This document shows positions 49,991-58,561 of a stretch of DNA of 64,000 nt, piece after piece. The translations under genes and the position numbers were made by a program. The stretch spans positions 62,001 through 126,000 of the forward strand of contig DATNEY010000013.1 of assembly GCA_035606665.1 (NCBI GenBank). The letters run 5' to 3'. Numbering within the stretch: position 1 is the first letter of the stretch; the number at the start of each line of letters is the position of its first letter. The stretch is from DASUGC01 sp035606665. GTDB taxonomy: Bacteria; Acidobacteriota; Vicinamibacteria; Vicinamibacterales; SCN-69-37. The notes below the pieces were generated by a model, which saw only the letters and a list, made by a program, of their open reading frames with translations, made no database searches and was not told where the DNA came from.

Positions 49991-52210
49991 CTACTGGTTC
50001 TTGTACACCTTCAAATTGTCGAACATGACATCCGAGATGCCGTCCGCGTAGATGCCGGGCGCGCCGTTCATGTGGCCGATGCGATCGACCTTTTCAATCA
50101 TCCACGCCGCCGGCTCCGGCTGATCGCGTTTCCAGACCTTACCCTGCACGTGCGCCGATCCGTCCGGGCGATTCTCGACGCGCAGCTTCATGCGGTACCA
50201 CGTGTTGACGTCCCAGGCGACCTTGTCGACGCGCACGGTCATCTGTTCGACGGCCTGCCATGGATGAATCTCGAGGTGCTGGCCGTTGCCGAAAAGCACG
50301 AGCGCGTACCGCTGATTGATGAGGCCGATATCGCCACGCTGCCGGCGCATTTCGGTGCCGCGTACGTCGGCCTCGACCGTGTAGTTGGACCAGTCGGGGC
50401 GTCCCATGAAGAAGCGCGTACGGCGGCCGACGGTGTCATCGCGCGGGCGGACGATCACGCCGCTGCCGTCTATCGTGTTCGGAACGCCCTTGAGATTGGA
50501 GGTCCACCACATCGGCGCAGCCTTGAGGCCCTCGAAGTCGAATGTCCACGGCAGCGGTGGAACGACACGGACGCGCGCCTGACCGGCGACGTCCCCGACG
50601 GTGGCCTTGACGAACCCAGCCGATCCCGTTGCCGGCGCCACAAACACACCGTCAGCGCCGACCGTGCCGCCGAGAAGATCGAGCGTCCACTGCGCCTCAG
50701 AGGCCGGAGCGTTTCTTATGAAGTTGCCCTTGGCGTCGTACAGCCTGAGCGTGAAGGGCTGTTTCGCGCCCGGATTCAGCAGCGCTTCGTACGGGAACAC
50801 CTGGACCTGCGCGACTGGCGCCGTGGACGCCGCGGGGGTCGGCGGCGCCGGCACGGGTTTGCCTGCATTGCGCGTCGCCGTCTTTGGCCCAATCGCATAC
50901 AGATGTCCCGCCGATCCCGCCACCGGCTCCCCCGGTGCCATCGTCGTGACGAAGATGCGTCCGCCGGAAACCGCGGCGGACGCGACGATGGGTTCGGGAT
51001 TGGCCGCCGTGCCGATGAGATCTTCATCGAGCGTATCGGCGCCGTTGGCGGTCGGACGCAGGATGTAGAACTTGCCGCTCTCCGTCCCGACGTACAGTTT
51101 GCCGTCCGCAAGAATGGGCGAGGCTTTCGAAGAAATCCCCAGGCGCTTCGTCCAGACTTCCTTGCCTGTCTTGAGATCGAACGCGCCCATGATCGCGCTG
51201 TTGTCCATGGTGTACAGCCGGGTTGCGTCCATGACAGGCGAGGCGTACGACGGCAGGAATCCGTGTGTGACCCACTTGATGCCCGCAGGCGTCACCGGTC
51301 CGCTCCCAGTGGCGTCGATCGCCGCGATCATCCCCATCTCGGTCGTGTCGATGTTCTCCTCACCGTGCGTGACGTACACGATGTTGTCCCTGAACAGCAC
51401 GCTGTTGAGAATGGCGCGTTTGCTGACCTCGTAATTCCAAACCGGTTTGCCGGTGTTCAGCTGAAGAGCGTGAAACACGCCGTCGGTGCCGCCCACGATG
51501 ATCAGACGCGATCCGTTGACGTCCACGACGATGGGCGTCGAATAGTTCGTGTCCCAATGCCGCGCCTGAGGCGAGCTGACCCAGATGGTCTGTCCTGTCC
51601 GTTTGTCGAACGCAAAGTACCGGTTTCCCGGGCGGCCGAGATCGGGTCCCCAGTTCTGAATGAGGGTGTTCAGGATGACTTTGTCGCCTTCAATAATCGG
51701 CGACGTCGTCCGTCCGCCGTGCGTGGTGATGGCGCCGTACTCTTCCGGCAGCGATCGATCCCAGAGCCTCCGGCCGTCCGGCGCGAAGGCAACGAGCTCA
51801 GCCGCGCCGGTGAACATATAGATGTTGCCGGTGGCGGTGTCGACGGCCGGTGACGCCCACGCCGCGCGGTCGTAGCGAACGTCGCTGTGGAAGTCGTTGA
51901 CGCGGCGCTCCCAAACGACGGCGCCGGTGTCGGCGTCCATTGCGATGAGCCGCTCCTGCGTCGTGGCGATGGACTGGGTGGTGATGGTCTGGAGGTAGAG
52001 ACGGTTGCCGAAGACGACCGGGGTGGACCGGCCGCCGAACGGCTTGGACCAGGCGACGTTCTCGCCCGTCGGCGACCATCGCTCGGGGAGGTTGGTCTCG
52101 GTCGATGATCCGTCCCTGCTCGGTCCCCGCCACTCGGGCCAGTCATTTCCGCCAACCACTGCCAGGCCGGCGGTCGCCACCAGGATCAGAGAAAGAAGCC
52201 GTGTGCGCAT
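49991..52210 (-). CDS. PQQ-like beta-propeller fused to a jelly-roll domain
   Basis: A 739-residue protein with a signal peptide (LLSLILVATAGLAVVGG). Residues about 22-520 form a propeller starting NDWPEWRGPSRDGSSTETNLP with blades such as VFHALQLNTGKPVWNYEVSKR and AFDLKTGKEVWTKRLG. A linker (VPAPPTPAASTAPVAQ) and a small beta domain (QVFPYEALLNPGAKQPFTLRL) follow. The C-terminal 190 residues (LPWTFDFEGLKAAPMWW to ISDVMFDNLKVYKNQ) are a DUF1080/LamG-like jelly roll, usually glycan-binding. It is the second gene after the GMC oxidoreductase, 28 bases downstream. Confidence 0.85.
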   Translation of the reverse strand: MRTRLLSLILVATAGLAVVGGNDWPEWRGPSRDGSSTETNLPERWSPTGENVAWSKPFGGRSTPVVFGNRLYLQTITTQSIATTQERLIAMDADTGAVVWERRVNDFHSDVRYDRAAWASPAVDTATGNIYMFTGAAELVAFAPDGRRLWDRSLPEEYGAITTHGGRTTSPIIEGDKVILNTLIQNWGPDLGRPGNRYFAFDKRTGQTIWVSSPQARHWDTNYSTPIVVDVNGSRLIIVGGTDGVFHALQLNTGKPVWNYEVSKRAILNSVLFRDNIVYVTHGEENIDTTEMGMIAAIDATGSGPVTPAGIKWVTHGFLPSYASPVMDATRLYTMDNSAIMGAFDLKTGKEVWTKRLGISSKASPILADGKLYVGTESGKFYILRPTANGADTLDEDLIGTAANPEPIVASAAVSGGRIFVTTMAPGEPVAGSAGHLYAIGPKTATRNAGKPVPAPPTPAASTAPVAQVQVFPYEALLNPGAKQPFTLRLYDAKGNFIRNAPASEAQWTLDLLGGTVGADGVFVAPATGSAGFVKATVGDVAGQARVRVVPPLPWTFDFEGLKAAPMWWTSNLKGVPNTIDGSGVIVRPRDDTVGRRTRFFMGRPDWSNYTVEADVRGTEMRRQRGDIGLINQRYALVLFGNGQHLEIHPWQAVEQMTVRVDKVAWDVNTWYRMKLRVENRPDGSAHVQGKVWKRDQPEPAAWMIEKVDRIGHMNGAPGIYADGISDVMFDNLKVYKNQ

Positions 52211-52238
52211 CGCCTCAATGATACCGGGGTCTGACCCA

Positions 52239-53834
52239 CTACCGACCCAGGTCTGATCCCAACTTGGCGCCGACGGCGACGCAGGCGGCGTGGATCTGAG
52301 CATTGATCCCCGCCGGGAAGACAGAGGCGTCGGCGATGCGGAGGCCGGTGACGCCTCGGACACGCAGGGCGGGATCGACGACGGACTGCGGATCGCGGCT
52401 CATGCGGCACGTACCCATGGGATGAAAGATGGTGTCGGCGGCGCGCCGGATGAAGTCGCGCACGTCCGCGTCCGTCGCCGCCAGCCCGGCGGGATCCACC
52501 GGCTCTCCCCTGATGCCGACGTACGCCTTCGAGCTTGCCAGCGCCTGCGCCAGCCGGACCCCCTCGACCATCGCATGAAGATCGCCATCGCCGGCGGCGC
52601 CAAGGTAGTTGGCGCGGATCACGGGCGGATCGAGCGGATCCGCGGATCGAAGCGTGATCGATCCCCGGCTCGCGGGCCACGACATCGCCACGGTCAGCGT
52701 CACGAACTGATCCGGGACGTCGAGGCCTCGCCCCACGTAGAACTGCAGGTCCGGCGGCGCCGACTGTCCGCGGGCCGCGGCGGCCTTCGAGTGCGTGAAC
52801 AAGCCCGCCGACACGGTCGAGGGCCCAAGCGGCTGACGCGCCGCCCACCTCACGGACACGCGCAGGTGATCCTGGAGATTCGCACCAACCGCCGGCGCGT
52901 CGCGGACCACGGCCAATCCGTGCCGCCGCAATTCGGCGGCAGGCCCGATGCCGGACAACATCAGCAGCTTCGGCGATTCGATCGCGCCCGCGCTCACGAT
53001 CACTTCGCGCCGCGCGCGCGCATGGACGCGCTCCGTCCCGCGCATCACTTCGACACCGGTCGCGCGATCGCGTTCGATCGTCACCTTCAGCGCACGGGTC
53101 GCCGCCCACACCACCAGGTTCGGTCGCGTCAGCGCCGGCACCAGGAACGCCGCCGCCGCTGAATGCCGCAGTCCGTTGCGAATGTTCTTTTGATAGAACC
53201 CCGCGCCGCCTTCCTGCTTCGGCCCGTCGAAGTCGAAGTCCGGTGACGCGTCGAAGCCGTGCTCGCGCGCGGCTTCGAGAAACGCTAGATGTCCGGCATG
53301 GGGGTCCGTCGTGTCCGACACGGCGATCGGACCGCCCGCGCCATGGACGGCCGACGAGCCGCGCGAGTTGTCCTCAATCTGCCTGAAGACAGGCAGCAGC
53401 GCGTCGTAACCCCACTCGCGCCCGGCCGCGGCTTCCCAGGCCTGATAGCAGCGCCGGTTCCCGCGCGTCCACGCCATCGCGTTGATCGCGCTCGAGCCGC
53501 CGAACGACTTCCCTCGCGGCCACTTGATCGTGCGGCCGCCCAGCGCCGTCTCCGCTTCGGTCGAGTAATTCCAGTCGAGCTCGGATCCGATGAGCGACGT
53601 CCACTTGCCCGGCGTCCCGATCCGCGGGTCGGTCTCGGGCCCGCCGGCCTCGATGAGCAGAACGCGATTCGCGGCGTCGGCGCTGAGTCGATTCGCCAAC
53701 ACACAGCCGGTCGATCCGGCTCCGACAATGATGAAATCGAATTCAATTGCGGCACTTTGTGGCCGCAAAATGGCGGGTGCCGAAATCGCTGCTACGCTCA
53801 TCGTCTTGAGGAAATCGCGCCGCCGCTTGTCCAA
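52239..53834 (-). CDS. GMC family FAD oxidoreductase, Tat-exported
   Basis: A 531-residue flavoprotein. DKRRRDFLKTMSVAAISAP is a Tat signal. The FAD Rossmann motif is FIIVGAGSTGCVLANRL (about 34-50); GMC signatures include WPRGKSFGGSSAINAMAW (about 105-122) and GAIESPKLLMLSGIGP (about 282-297). Near the end, IFHPMGTCRMSRDP and ADASVFPAGINAQIHAACVAVG hold the active-site His and its partner, the latter less like the usual SGNTNAP form. It would oxidise an alcohol or sugar in the periplasm. TTG is the only start available; a stop codon lies just upstream. First gene of a run with three beta-propeller genes. Confidence 0.9.
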   Translation of the reverse strand: MDKRRRDFLKTMSVAAISAPAILRPQSAAIEFDFIIVGAGSTGCVLANRLSADAANRVLLIEAGGPETDPRIGTPGKWTSLIGSELDWNYSTEAETALGGRTIKWPRGKSFGGSSAINAMAWTRGNRRCYQAWEAAAGREWGYDALLPVFRQIEDNSRGSSAVHGAGGPIAVSDTTDPHAGHLAFLEAAREHGFDASPDFDFDGPKQEGGAGFYQKNIRNGLRHSAAAAFLVPALTRPNLVVWAATRALKVTIERDRATGVEVMRGTERVHARARREVIVSAGAIESPKLLMLSGIGPAAELRRHGLAVVRDAPAVGANLQDHLRVSVRWAARQPLGPSTVSAGLFTHSKAAAARGQSAPPDLQFYVGRGLDVPDQFVTLTVAMSWPASRGSITLRSADPLDPPVIRANYLGAAGDGDLHAMVEGVRLAQALASSKAYVGIRGEPVDPAGLAATDADVRDFIRRAADTIFHPMGTCRMSRDPQSVVDPALRVRGVTGLRIADASVFPAGINAQIHAACVAVGAKLGSDLGR

Positions 53835-53851
53835 GAAACCCCCGAAGCCCG

Positions 53852-53857
53852 TATACT
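53852..53857 (+). promoter_or_regulatory. -10 element of the YjbQ-like gene (leaderless)
   Basis: TATACT ends 8 bases before the GTG at 53866. Confidence 0.5.
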
Positions 53858-53865
53858 ATCCACCT

Positions 53866-54930
53866 GTGTCGCCCCTGGAACTCACCCTCGAGGTGAATCC
53901 ACAGGCGCGGGTTGACCTCATCGACGTGCGCGCCCGCGCCAATCAAGTTCACGGCCCCGCCCTCGACGATTACTCGAAGACCCTCTACGTGTCGGCACAC
54001 ACGACGGCGGGCTACCTGCCGCAGCCGCTGGCCACACGGCTCCAGGCCAAGTCGGACGGCATCGACAACTACATCGGCCTCTTCAAGTCGATGTTCCCCG
54101 AAGGCGCCGACTACGCGCACGACAAGCTCGACCAGCGTCACGAACTGGCGCCGGAGCAGCGCGCAGTGGAACCGGCTAACGCGGATTCGCACCTGGCCTT
54201 CATCGCGGGCGGTCTGCAGTCCTGCGTGATGTACAACGCGCGGCGGCCCGGTCCGGTGTTCTTCGTCGACCTCGATGGGACCTATAAGGGCACGCCCCGG
54301 CGGCGCGCCACCACGATCGTCGGATTCAACCGCGAGGAAGTCGTGGCCAAGGGCACGCTCGACGTGCCCGTGTCCGGCCACGCGGTTGACGCCGTCAACC
54401 TCAAGGACAAGAAGCTGGGGCTCTACGAACAAATCGGCGAGTTCATCGATCAGCACGGCGTGACGAAGGGCCGCGTGCGACTCGAACTCGGGCGCGGCGA
54501 GAAATACGCGAGCCTGACGGTCAACGAATACGAGACGTGGCTGATGCACCACGACCTTGCCGACGTGCTCCGCAACCCGCTGCGGTTCGCGGCCGAGCGC
54601 GCGCGCCACGCGTGGAACGACCCCCGCGCGATTCCTGCCAAGGCGCGCGCGTACGCGAAATACGACATGGTCTACGCGCTGAACAAGCTCGTGGACACGT
54701 TCGGATTGCAGTCGTCGTTCATCGAACGGCTGCTCGCGCGCACGCTCGAAGTCGGCGCGTCGCGGTTTTTCAGGATGGATCGCGGCGTGGATCTTCTTGT
54801 CTCGGACGGCCGTACGCCCGGCAGGGGCACGGTCGTCGAAGGCACGTATCAGACGCCGATCCTCGTGCAGTGGCGCCCGGCCAAAGACACGCGCCGCACG
54901 GTCGATATCTCGCTGACCAGATTCTTCTAG
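53866..54930 (+). CDS. YjbQ/UPF0047-like domain with a C-terminal extension
   Basis: A 354-residue protein without a signal peptide. The first 155 residues resemble the YjbQ fold: TLYVSAHTTAGYLPQPLATRL matches the conserved HTTA strand, NADSHLAFIAGGLQSCVMYNARRPGPVFFVDLDG matches the HLKASLLG and FCEFDG region. YjbQ proteins have weak thiamine-phosphate synthase activity but an unclear main role. The remaining 200 residues (VVAKGTLDVPVSGHAVDAVN to VQWRPAKDTRRTVDISLTRFF) have no family I recognise. Start GTG 53866 follows TATACT by 8 bases. Divergent from the GMC oxidoreductase gene. Confidence 0.6.
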   Translation: MSPLELTLEVNPQARVDLIDVRARANQVHGPALDDYSKTLYVSAHTTAGYLPQPLATRLQAKSDGIDNYIGLFKSMFPEGADYAHDKLDQRHELAPEQRAVEPANADSHLAFIAGGLQSCVMYNARRPGPVFFVDLDGTYKGTPRRRATTIVGFNREEVVAKGTLDVPVSGHAVDAVNLKDKKLGLYEQIGEFIDQHGVTKGRVRLELGRGEKYASLTVNEYETWLMHHDLADVLRNPLRFAAERARHAWNDPRAIPAKARAYAKYDMVYALNKLVDTFGLQSSFIERLLARTLEVGASRFFRMDRGVDLLVSDGRTPGRGTVVEGTYQTPILVQWRPAKDTRRTVDISLTRFF

Positions 54931-55017
54931 TCAATAATTGCTTGGTTCGCGTGGGGCCCCACCCCCACGCGCTTGTCTCCGGACGCTCGGGGCACTCGCG
55001 GAGTCTGGGCGTGGGCC

Positions 55018-56529
55018 CTATTTCACAGTGACAGTGAGCGCTTTGCGCATGTAGTCGCGGGGACTCACGTTCTTCGCCACAGCCGTGAGCGTCTTTCCGC
55101 CAGCCGGCCAGGTCGCTTCCACGTCCACCGCGCCCATTGTCGCCAGTCCGATGTGCACGGGCATGTCGTTCTGCGACGAGTAGCCGGATCCGGTGTCCAC
55201 GAGCCGCGAGGCGAGCACGCGGCGCGTCCCAGTCGCGAATAGCCTGACCATGGCGCCCGGACGGGTCGCGCGGCCGGTGCCATCGACAACGCGAACGGCC
55301 AGCGAGCGCTGGGCTTCGGCCGTCGGAAGAAGGTTCCGGAAGATTGAGTGCGTCGCATCCGGTCGCGATCCACCGATGGCAAGATCCAGATCACCGTCGC
55401 GATCGAAATCGGCCCACTGCGCGCCGTGCGAGGCCTGTATCGCCAGGATGTTCTCCGGCGTCGCGTCCTCGAGCTTCGCGCCAGCGCTTCGGAGGAGATA
55501 GTCGCGATAGCTGATACCGCCGGTGACGGTCCCGTTCACGTAGACGTCAAGCCTGCCGTCGTTGTCGATGTCCCCGGTGATGCAGGTGTCGTAGCGCCCG
55601 TCGATTGCGGCGCCCCAAGATGCCGACACGTCCTCAAACACGATCGCCGGGGTCCCCTGCACCCCGCCTGGCTTCCCTCCGCCGCGATTCAGGAAGAGCC
55701 CGACCTTTCCGTAGTTCGCCATGAACAGATCGAGCCGGCCGTCATTGTCAAAATCCGCCGCGCACGGCCGCACGGTGCCGTTCGCGCCGTCTTTCGGCGT
55801 GCGGCCGCCCCAGGCGACGCCCGTGGCCTCGGCGACATCGACGAACTTGTCGCCGTCGTTTCTGAACAACCCGTTCGCGTCACCATCCATGTTGCCGACA
55901 TACGCATCGAGGTCACCGTCGTCGTCGACGTCGAACCAGACGGCGCCGACCGTCCGGCGAGTGTCGTCGAGACCGAGCGCGGGCGCGACGTCGGCGAACT
56001 TGCCTCCGGTATTCCTGAAAAACATGTTGGCGCGATCCCTGAACCCGACGAACAGATCGAGATCTCCGTCTCCGTCGAGATCGATCCAGGACGGTTGCCT
56101 GACAGCGCCGGTGTCTGTTGAGAGCCCGGCAGCCGCGGTGATCTCGATGAAGCGCGCGCCTTCATTGCGATAGAGCCGCAGCACGGATCCGCCCCCGGGC
56201 GTGAACCCCACAAGAAGATCTGGATCGCCGTCGCGATCGAAATCACCCCACGCCGCGGCACGCGTCGCGCGGGCGTCCGCGACGCCCGCGGCCGCCGCCA
56301 CATCCGAGAACACGCCGTCGTCGTTGCGATAGAGGCGATTCGCCGGCGTGCCGCCGAAACCGACGAACAGATCGAGATCGCCGTCGTTGTCGTAATCAGC
56401 CCACGCATTCGCGAACGCGCCGCCGGCTGCGAAGAGCTCCGGCTGAACGGGTTCGAAGCGCAAGGCGGCGCTCCCGATCAAAACAGCGCCGCCAAGGACG
56501 ACTGAAGCGGAGAGCAGGTTGAGGGCCAT
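55018..56529 (-). CDS. FG-GAP/VCBS repeat protein with ASPIC/UnbV domain
   Basis: A 503-residue exported protein (signal in the first 25 residues). FG-GAP repeats run through most of it, each with a DxDxDG calcium loop: ADYDNDGDLDLFVGFGGT, GDFDRDGDPDLLVGF, IDLDGDGDLDLFVGF, DVDDDGDLDAYVGN, ADFDNDGRLDLFMAN, GDIDNDGRLDVYVNG and ADFDRDGDLDLAIGG. The C-terminal 90 residues (SLAVRVVDGTGRATRPGAMVRLF to MGAVDVEATWPAGGKTLT) are an ASPIC/UnbV domain. Likely an extracellular calcium-bound propeller. It follows the CsgG-like pair on the same strand with a 9-base gap. Confidence 0.9.
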   Translation of the reverse strand: MALNLLSASVVLGGAVLIGSAALRFEPVQPELFAAGGAFANAWADYDNDGDLDLFVGFGGTPANRLYRNDDGVFSDVAAAAGVADARATRAAAWGDFDRDGDPDLLVGFTPGGGSVLRLYRNEGARFIEITAAAGLSTDTGAVRQPSWIDLDGDGDLDLFVGFRDRANMFFRNTGGKFADVAPALGLDDTRRTVGAVWFDVDDDGDLDAYVGNMDGDANGLFRNDGDKFVDVAEATGVAWGGRTPKDGANGTVRPCAADFDNDGRLDLFMANYGKVGLFLNRGGGKPGGVQGTPAIVFEDVSASWGAAIDGRYDTCITGDIDNDGRLDVYVNGTVTGGISYRDYLLRSAGAKLEDATPENILAIQASHGAQWADFDRDGDLDLAIGGSRPDATHSIFRNLLPTAEAQRSLAVRVVDGTGRATRPGAMVRLFATGTRRVLASRLVDTGSGYSSQNDMPVHIGLATMGAVDVEATWPAGGKTLTAVAKNVSPRDYMRKALTVTVK

Positions 56530-56538
56530 TGAGTGTTG

Positions 56539-57243
56539 CTAGGGTAAACCAATCCGCGCCGCGGCCTTCGTCAGCGCCGCGGCGGCCTGTTCTACGGCGT
56601 CCAGCAGCGCCTCGCCCACCAGCCGATCGAGCGATCCGGTGCTGCCGCTCGTGAACAGGCCACCGACTGGCAGTCCGTGCACCACCGCGCCGGCGCCGAT
56701 CGTCCGATTGCTCTTGGACGCCGCGCCCAGCGACGTCGCGGTGCTCACGAGCTCTCCGGTGCGGACGTTGACGATGCGCAGCGTCAGTCCGACGGTTGAT
56801 TCCTGCGAGCTCTTGCCGCCCCCGCCGATGAACGGGATGCCCAGCAGGCCGCCGCGGCTGTTCTTCTTCTCGTTGGCGAATCGCGTGACGGCGCCAAGGA
56901 CGACATAGTCCACGCCCGCCTGCTGCGCGAGCTCTCGAATCGCGTCGAGTGACGGCCGGCGCCCCGCGGTGCTCTCCGGAAGCATTCCGCGATCAAACAC
57001 GCGGTAGGCGCCGAGCTCGACGAGTCTGGACGCCAGGAGATCCGCCACGGTTTCACCGAAGTGCGGCGGTGGCATCCAGCCCGTGCGATCGGTCTCGAAA
57101 GCCCCGACGGCAATTGTCGGCCGAGCAGCCGGCCGCGAGGGCGCCATCGTCTGCGTGCCTGGCGCGTCCTGACCGGCCGCAGTGCCCGGGCTCATCGCGA
57201 GAACTGCGCACACCAACAAGCCAACAAAGATTCGTTTCTTCAT
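56539..57243 (-). CDS. CsgG-like outer membrane secretion protein
   Basis: A 234-residue protein with a signal peptide (LLVCAVLAMSPGTAAGQ). PTIAVGAFETDRTGWMPPPHFGETVADLLASRLVELGAYRVFDR and LAQQAGVDYVVLGAVTRFANEK are the CsgG-family opening, and VGLTLRIVNVRTGELVSTATSLGAASKS is the characteristic later strand pair. CsgG forms the nonameric pore for curli subunits in enterics; no curli subunit is seen here. No lipobox Cys is visible after the signal, unlike CsgG. Its ATG overlaps the stop of the second CsgG-like gene upstream. Confidence 0.8.
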   Translation of the reverse strand: MKKRIFVGLLVCAVLAMSPGTAAGQDAPGTQTMAPSRPAARPTIAVGAFETDRTGWMPPPHFGETVADLLASRLVELGAYRVFDRGMLPESTAGRRPSLDAIRELAQQAGVDYVVLGAVTRFANEKKNSRGGLLGIPFIGGGGKSSQESTVGLTLRIVNVRTGELVSTATSLGAASKSNRTIGAGAVVHGLPVGGLFTSGSTGSLDRLVGEALLDAVEQAAAALTKAAARIGLP

Positions 57244-57944
57244 TTCGTGCCTCCGGATGTCCAACGAACCAGCGTCTGCCCTGCCGTCGCGAGCGCCCGC
57301 TCGAGGCCGGCGTCGAGAGCGACGGATGACGACCGCGCGCGCATCGCGAGCGCCGCAATGGCCAGAAGCGGTGAAGAGGGCGCAACGGCGAGCGCTGCCG
57401 TCCGCGAGAACGCTGGCTTCTTCGGCATCAGGCACGAACCGTTTCCTTCGGTCAGAACCTGGCCGGTCTCGACGTCAACCAGCTCGAGCGTCACGCGAAG
57501 GCGATCGACGTAGCGGGGGCTCGAGCGAAGTGGCGCCCGGCCGAAACCGGGGTGCGGCCGGCCTTGCGGCACGATGCCGGTCGAAGGCGAACCGTAGCCT
57601 GCGATGTCGCGGTACTTCGAGACGCGGCCGATGACCAGATATGCCACACCGGCTTCCCGAGCCCGGTCCCGGAGCGTCGTCGTGGACTCCCGAAACGGCG
57701 CGCCCGATGCCACCCCCAGCCAGGTGCGATCCATGACCCGGTAGCGGCCGGACTCGACCATCTGCAACGCCACGCCATCCACCATCGCGTCCGTGGCTTT
57801 CACCGGGAGCTTCGAGGCTGAATCAACGATGAAGCCCGCAACCGCCACAGATGGCGCCGGGACCTGCGCACCGGCAATCACCGGCGAAAACACGCCGCCC
57901 GCCACCACGCCAGCAACCACGACAACCCTGCAGAGTTCGTTCAT
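57240..57944 (-). CDS. CsgG-like secreted protein, second copy
   Basis: A 234-residue protein with a signal peptide (VVVVAGVVAGGVFSPVIAGA). VAVAGFIVDSASKLPVKATDAMVDGVALQMVESGRYRVMDR, REAGVAYLVIGRVSKYRD and LRVTLELVDVETGQVLTEGNG follow the same plan as the downstream CsgG-like protein, though the two differ widely. The overlap of 4 bases with that gene suggests they are produced together, perhaps as a mixed complex or a chaperone plus pore. It starts about 70 bases from the end of the GNAT gene and appears to head the unit. Confidence 0.78.
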   Translation of the reverse strand: MNELCRVVVVAGVVAGGVFSPVIAGAQVPAPSVAVAGFIVDSASKLPVKATDAMVDGVALQMVESGRYRVMDRTWLGVASGAPFRESTTTLRDRAREAGVAYLVIGRVSKYRDIAGYGSPSTGIVPQGRPHPGFGRAPLRSSPRYVDRLRVTLELVDVETGQVLTEGNGSCLMPKKPAFSRTAALAVAPSSPLLAIAALAMRARSSSVALDAGLERALATAGQTLVRWTSGGTK

Positions 57945-58012
57945 TGCTGCAGGATAGGAAACGGGCTGGACTGCCGTCCTGACGAGGCGCTGAGAATAGG
58001 GTGAGGAAACGC

Positions 58013-58561
58013 CTAGCTGAGGAGCCGGGCGAAGCAGAAGACGTCGGACGGCGACCCTGGCGCGAGATTCGGGAATTCCAGATACCTATGGAGCACGCCC
58101 TCACGCGTAAAGCCCGTCTTTTCCAGAACGCGCGCCGATTTCTGGTGATCCACGTGGCAAAGCGCGTACAGGCGGACCAGGCCGATGGCCTGGCTCACGT
58201 CCACCATCGCGCGAACTGCTTCGGTCGCGTAGCCCATTCCCCACGCATCGCGCGCGAGGACGTAGCCGGTGGACGCGCGGTATGACGTTTCAAACGCCAG
58301 GCCCGTGCCGCCGAGCAGTCGGCCATCTTCTCTCGATTCAATCAGATACGGCCCTGCGGGCCATCGCTGCCACTCGGTGTCGCTGAACTCCAGAAACTGC
58401 CTCGTCATGTCGGCGGAGTCATGGAGACGCCACGCCAGATAGCGGCTCACCTCGACGTCGCTCGCATATCGTTCGAAAACGACGGACGCGTCATTGACGG
58501 TGGGTCGCCTGAGGATCAGCCGTTCGGTCTGGACGCGTTCTGGCGCCTTCTTCCTGGTCAT
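58013..58561 (-). CDS. GNAT family N-acetyltransferase (RimJ/RimL-like)
   Basis: A 182-residue cytoplasmic protein. ERLILRRPTVNDASVVFERYA is the RimJ-type first strand and helix; GPYLIESREDGRLLGGTGLAFE and TGYVLARDAWGMGYATEAVRAMVDVSQ (the acetyl-CoA loop is DAWGMGYATEA) and HQKSARVLEKTGFTREGVL complete the GNAT fold. It would acetylate an amine or protein N-terminus. The ATG overlaps the stop of the DUF1697 gene by 4 bases. Last gene of the operon that begins with DinB. Confidence 0.92.
   Translation of the reverse strand: MTRKKAPERVQTERLILRRPTVNDASVVFERYASDVEVSRYLAWRLHDSADMTRQFLEFSDTEWQRWPAGPYLIESREDGRLLGGTGLAFETSYRASTGYVLARDAWGMGYATEAVRAMVDVSQAIGLVRLYALCHVDHQKSARVLEKTGFTREGVLHRYLEFPNLAPGSPSDVFCFARLLS

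Noticed and set aside
47257..52210. PQQ-dependent alcohol dehydrogenases
   Set aside because: Propeller blades are present but no vicinal cysteines, cytochrome CxxCH or calcium-site residues were seen.
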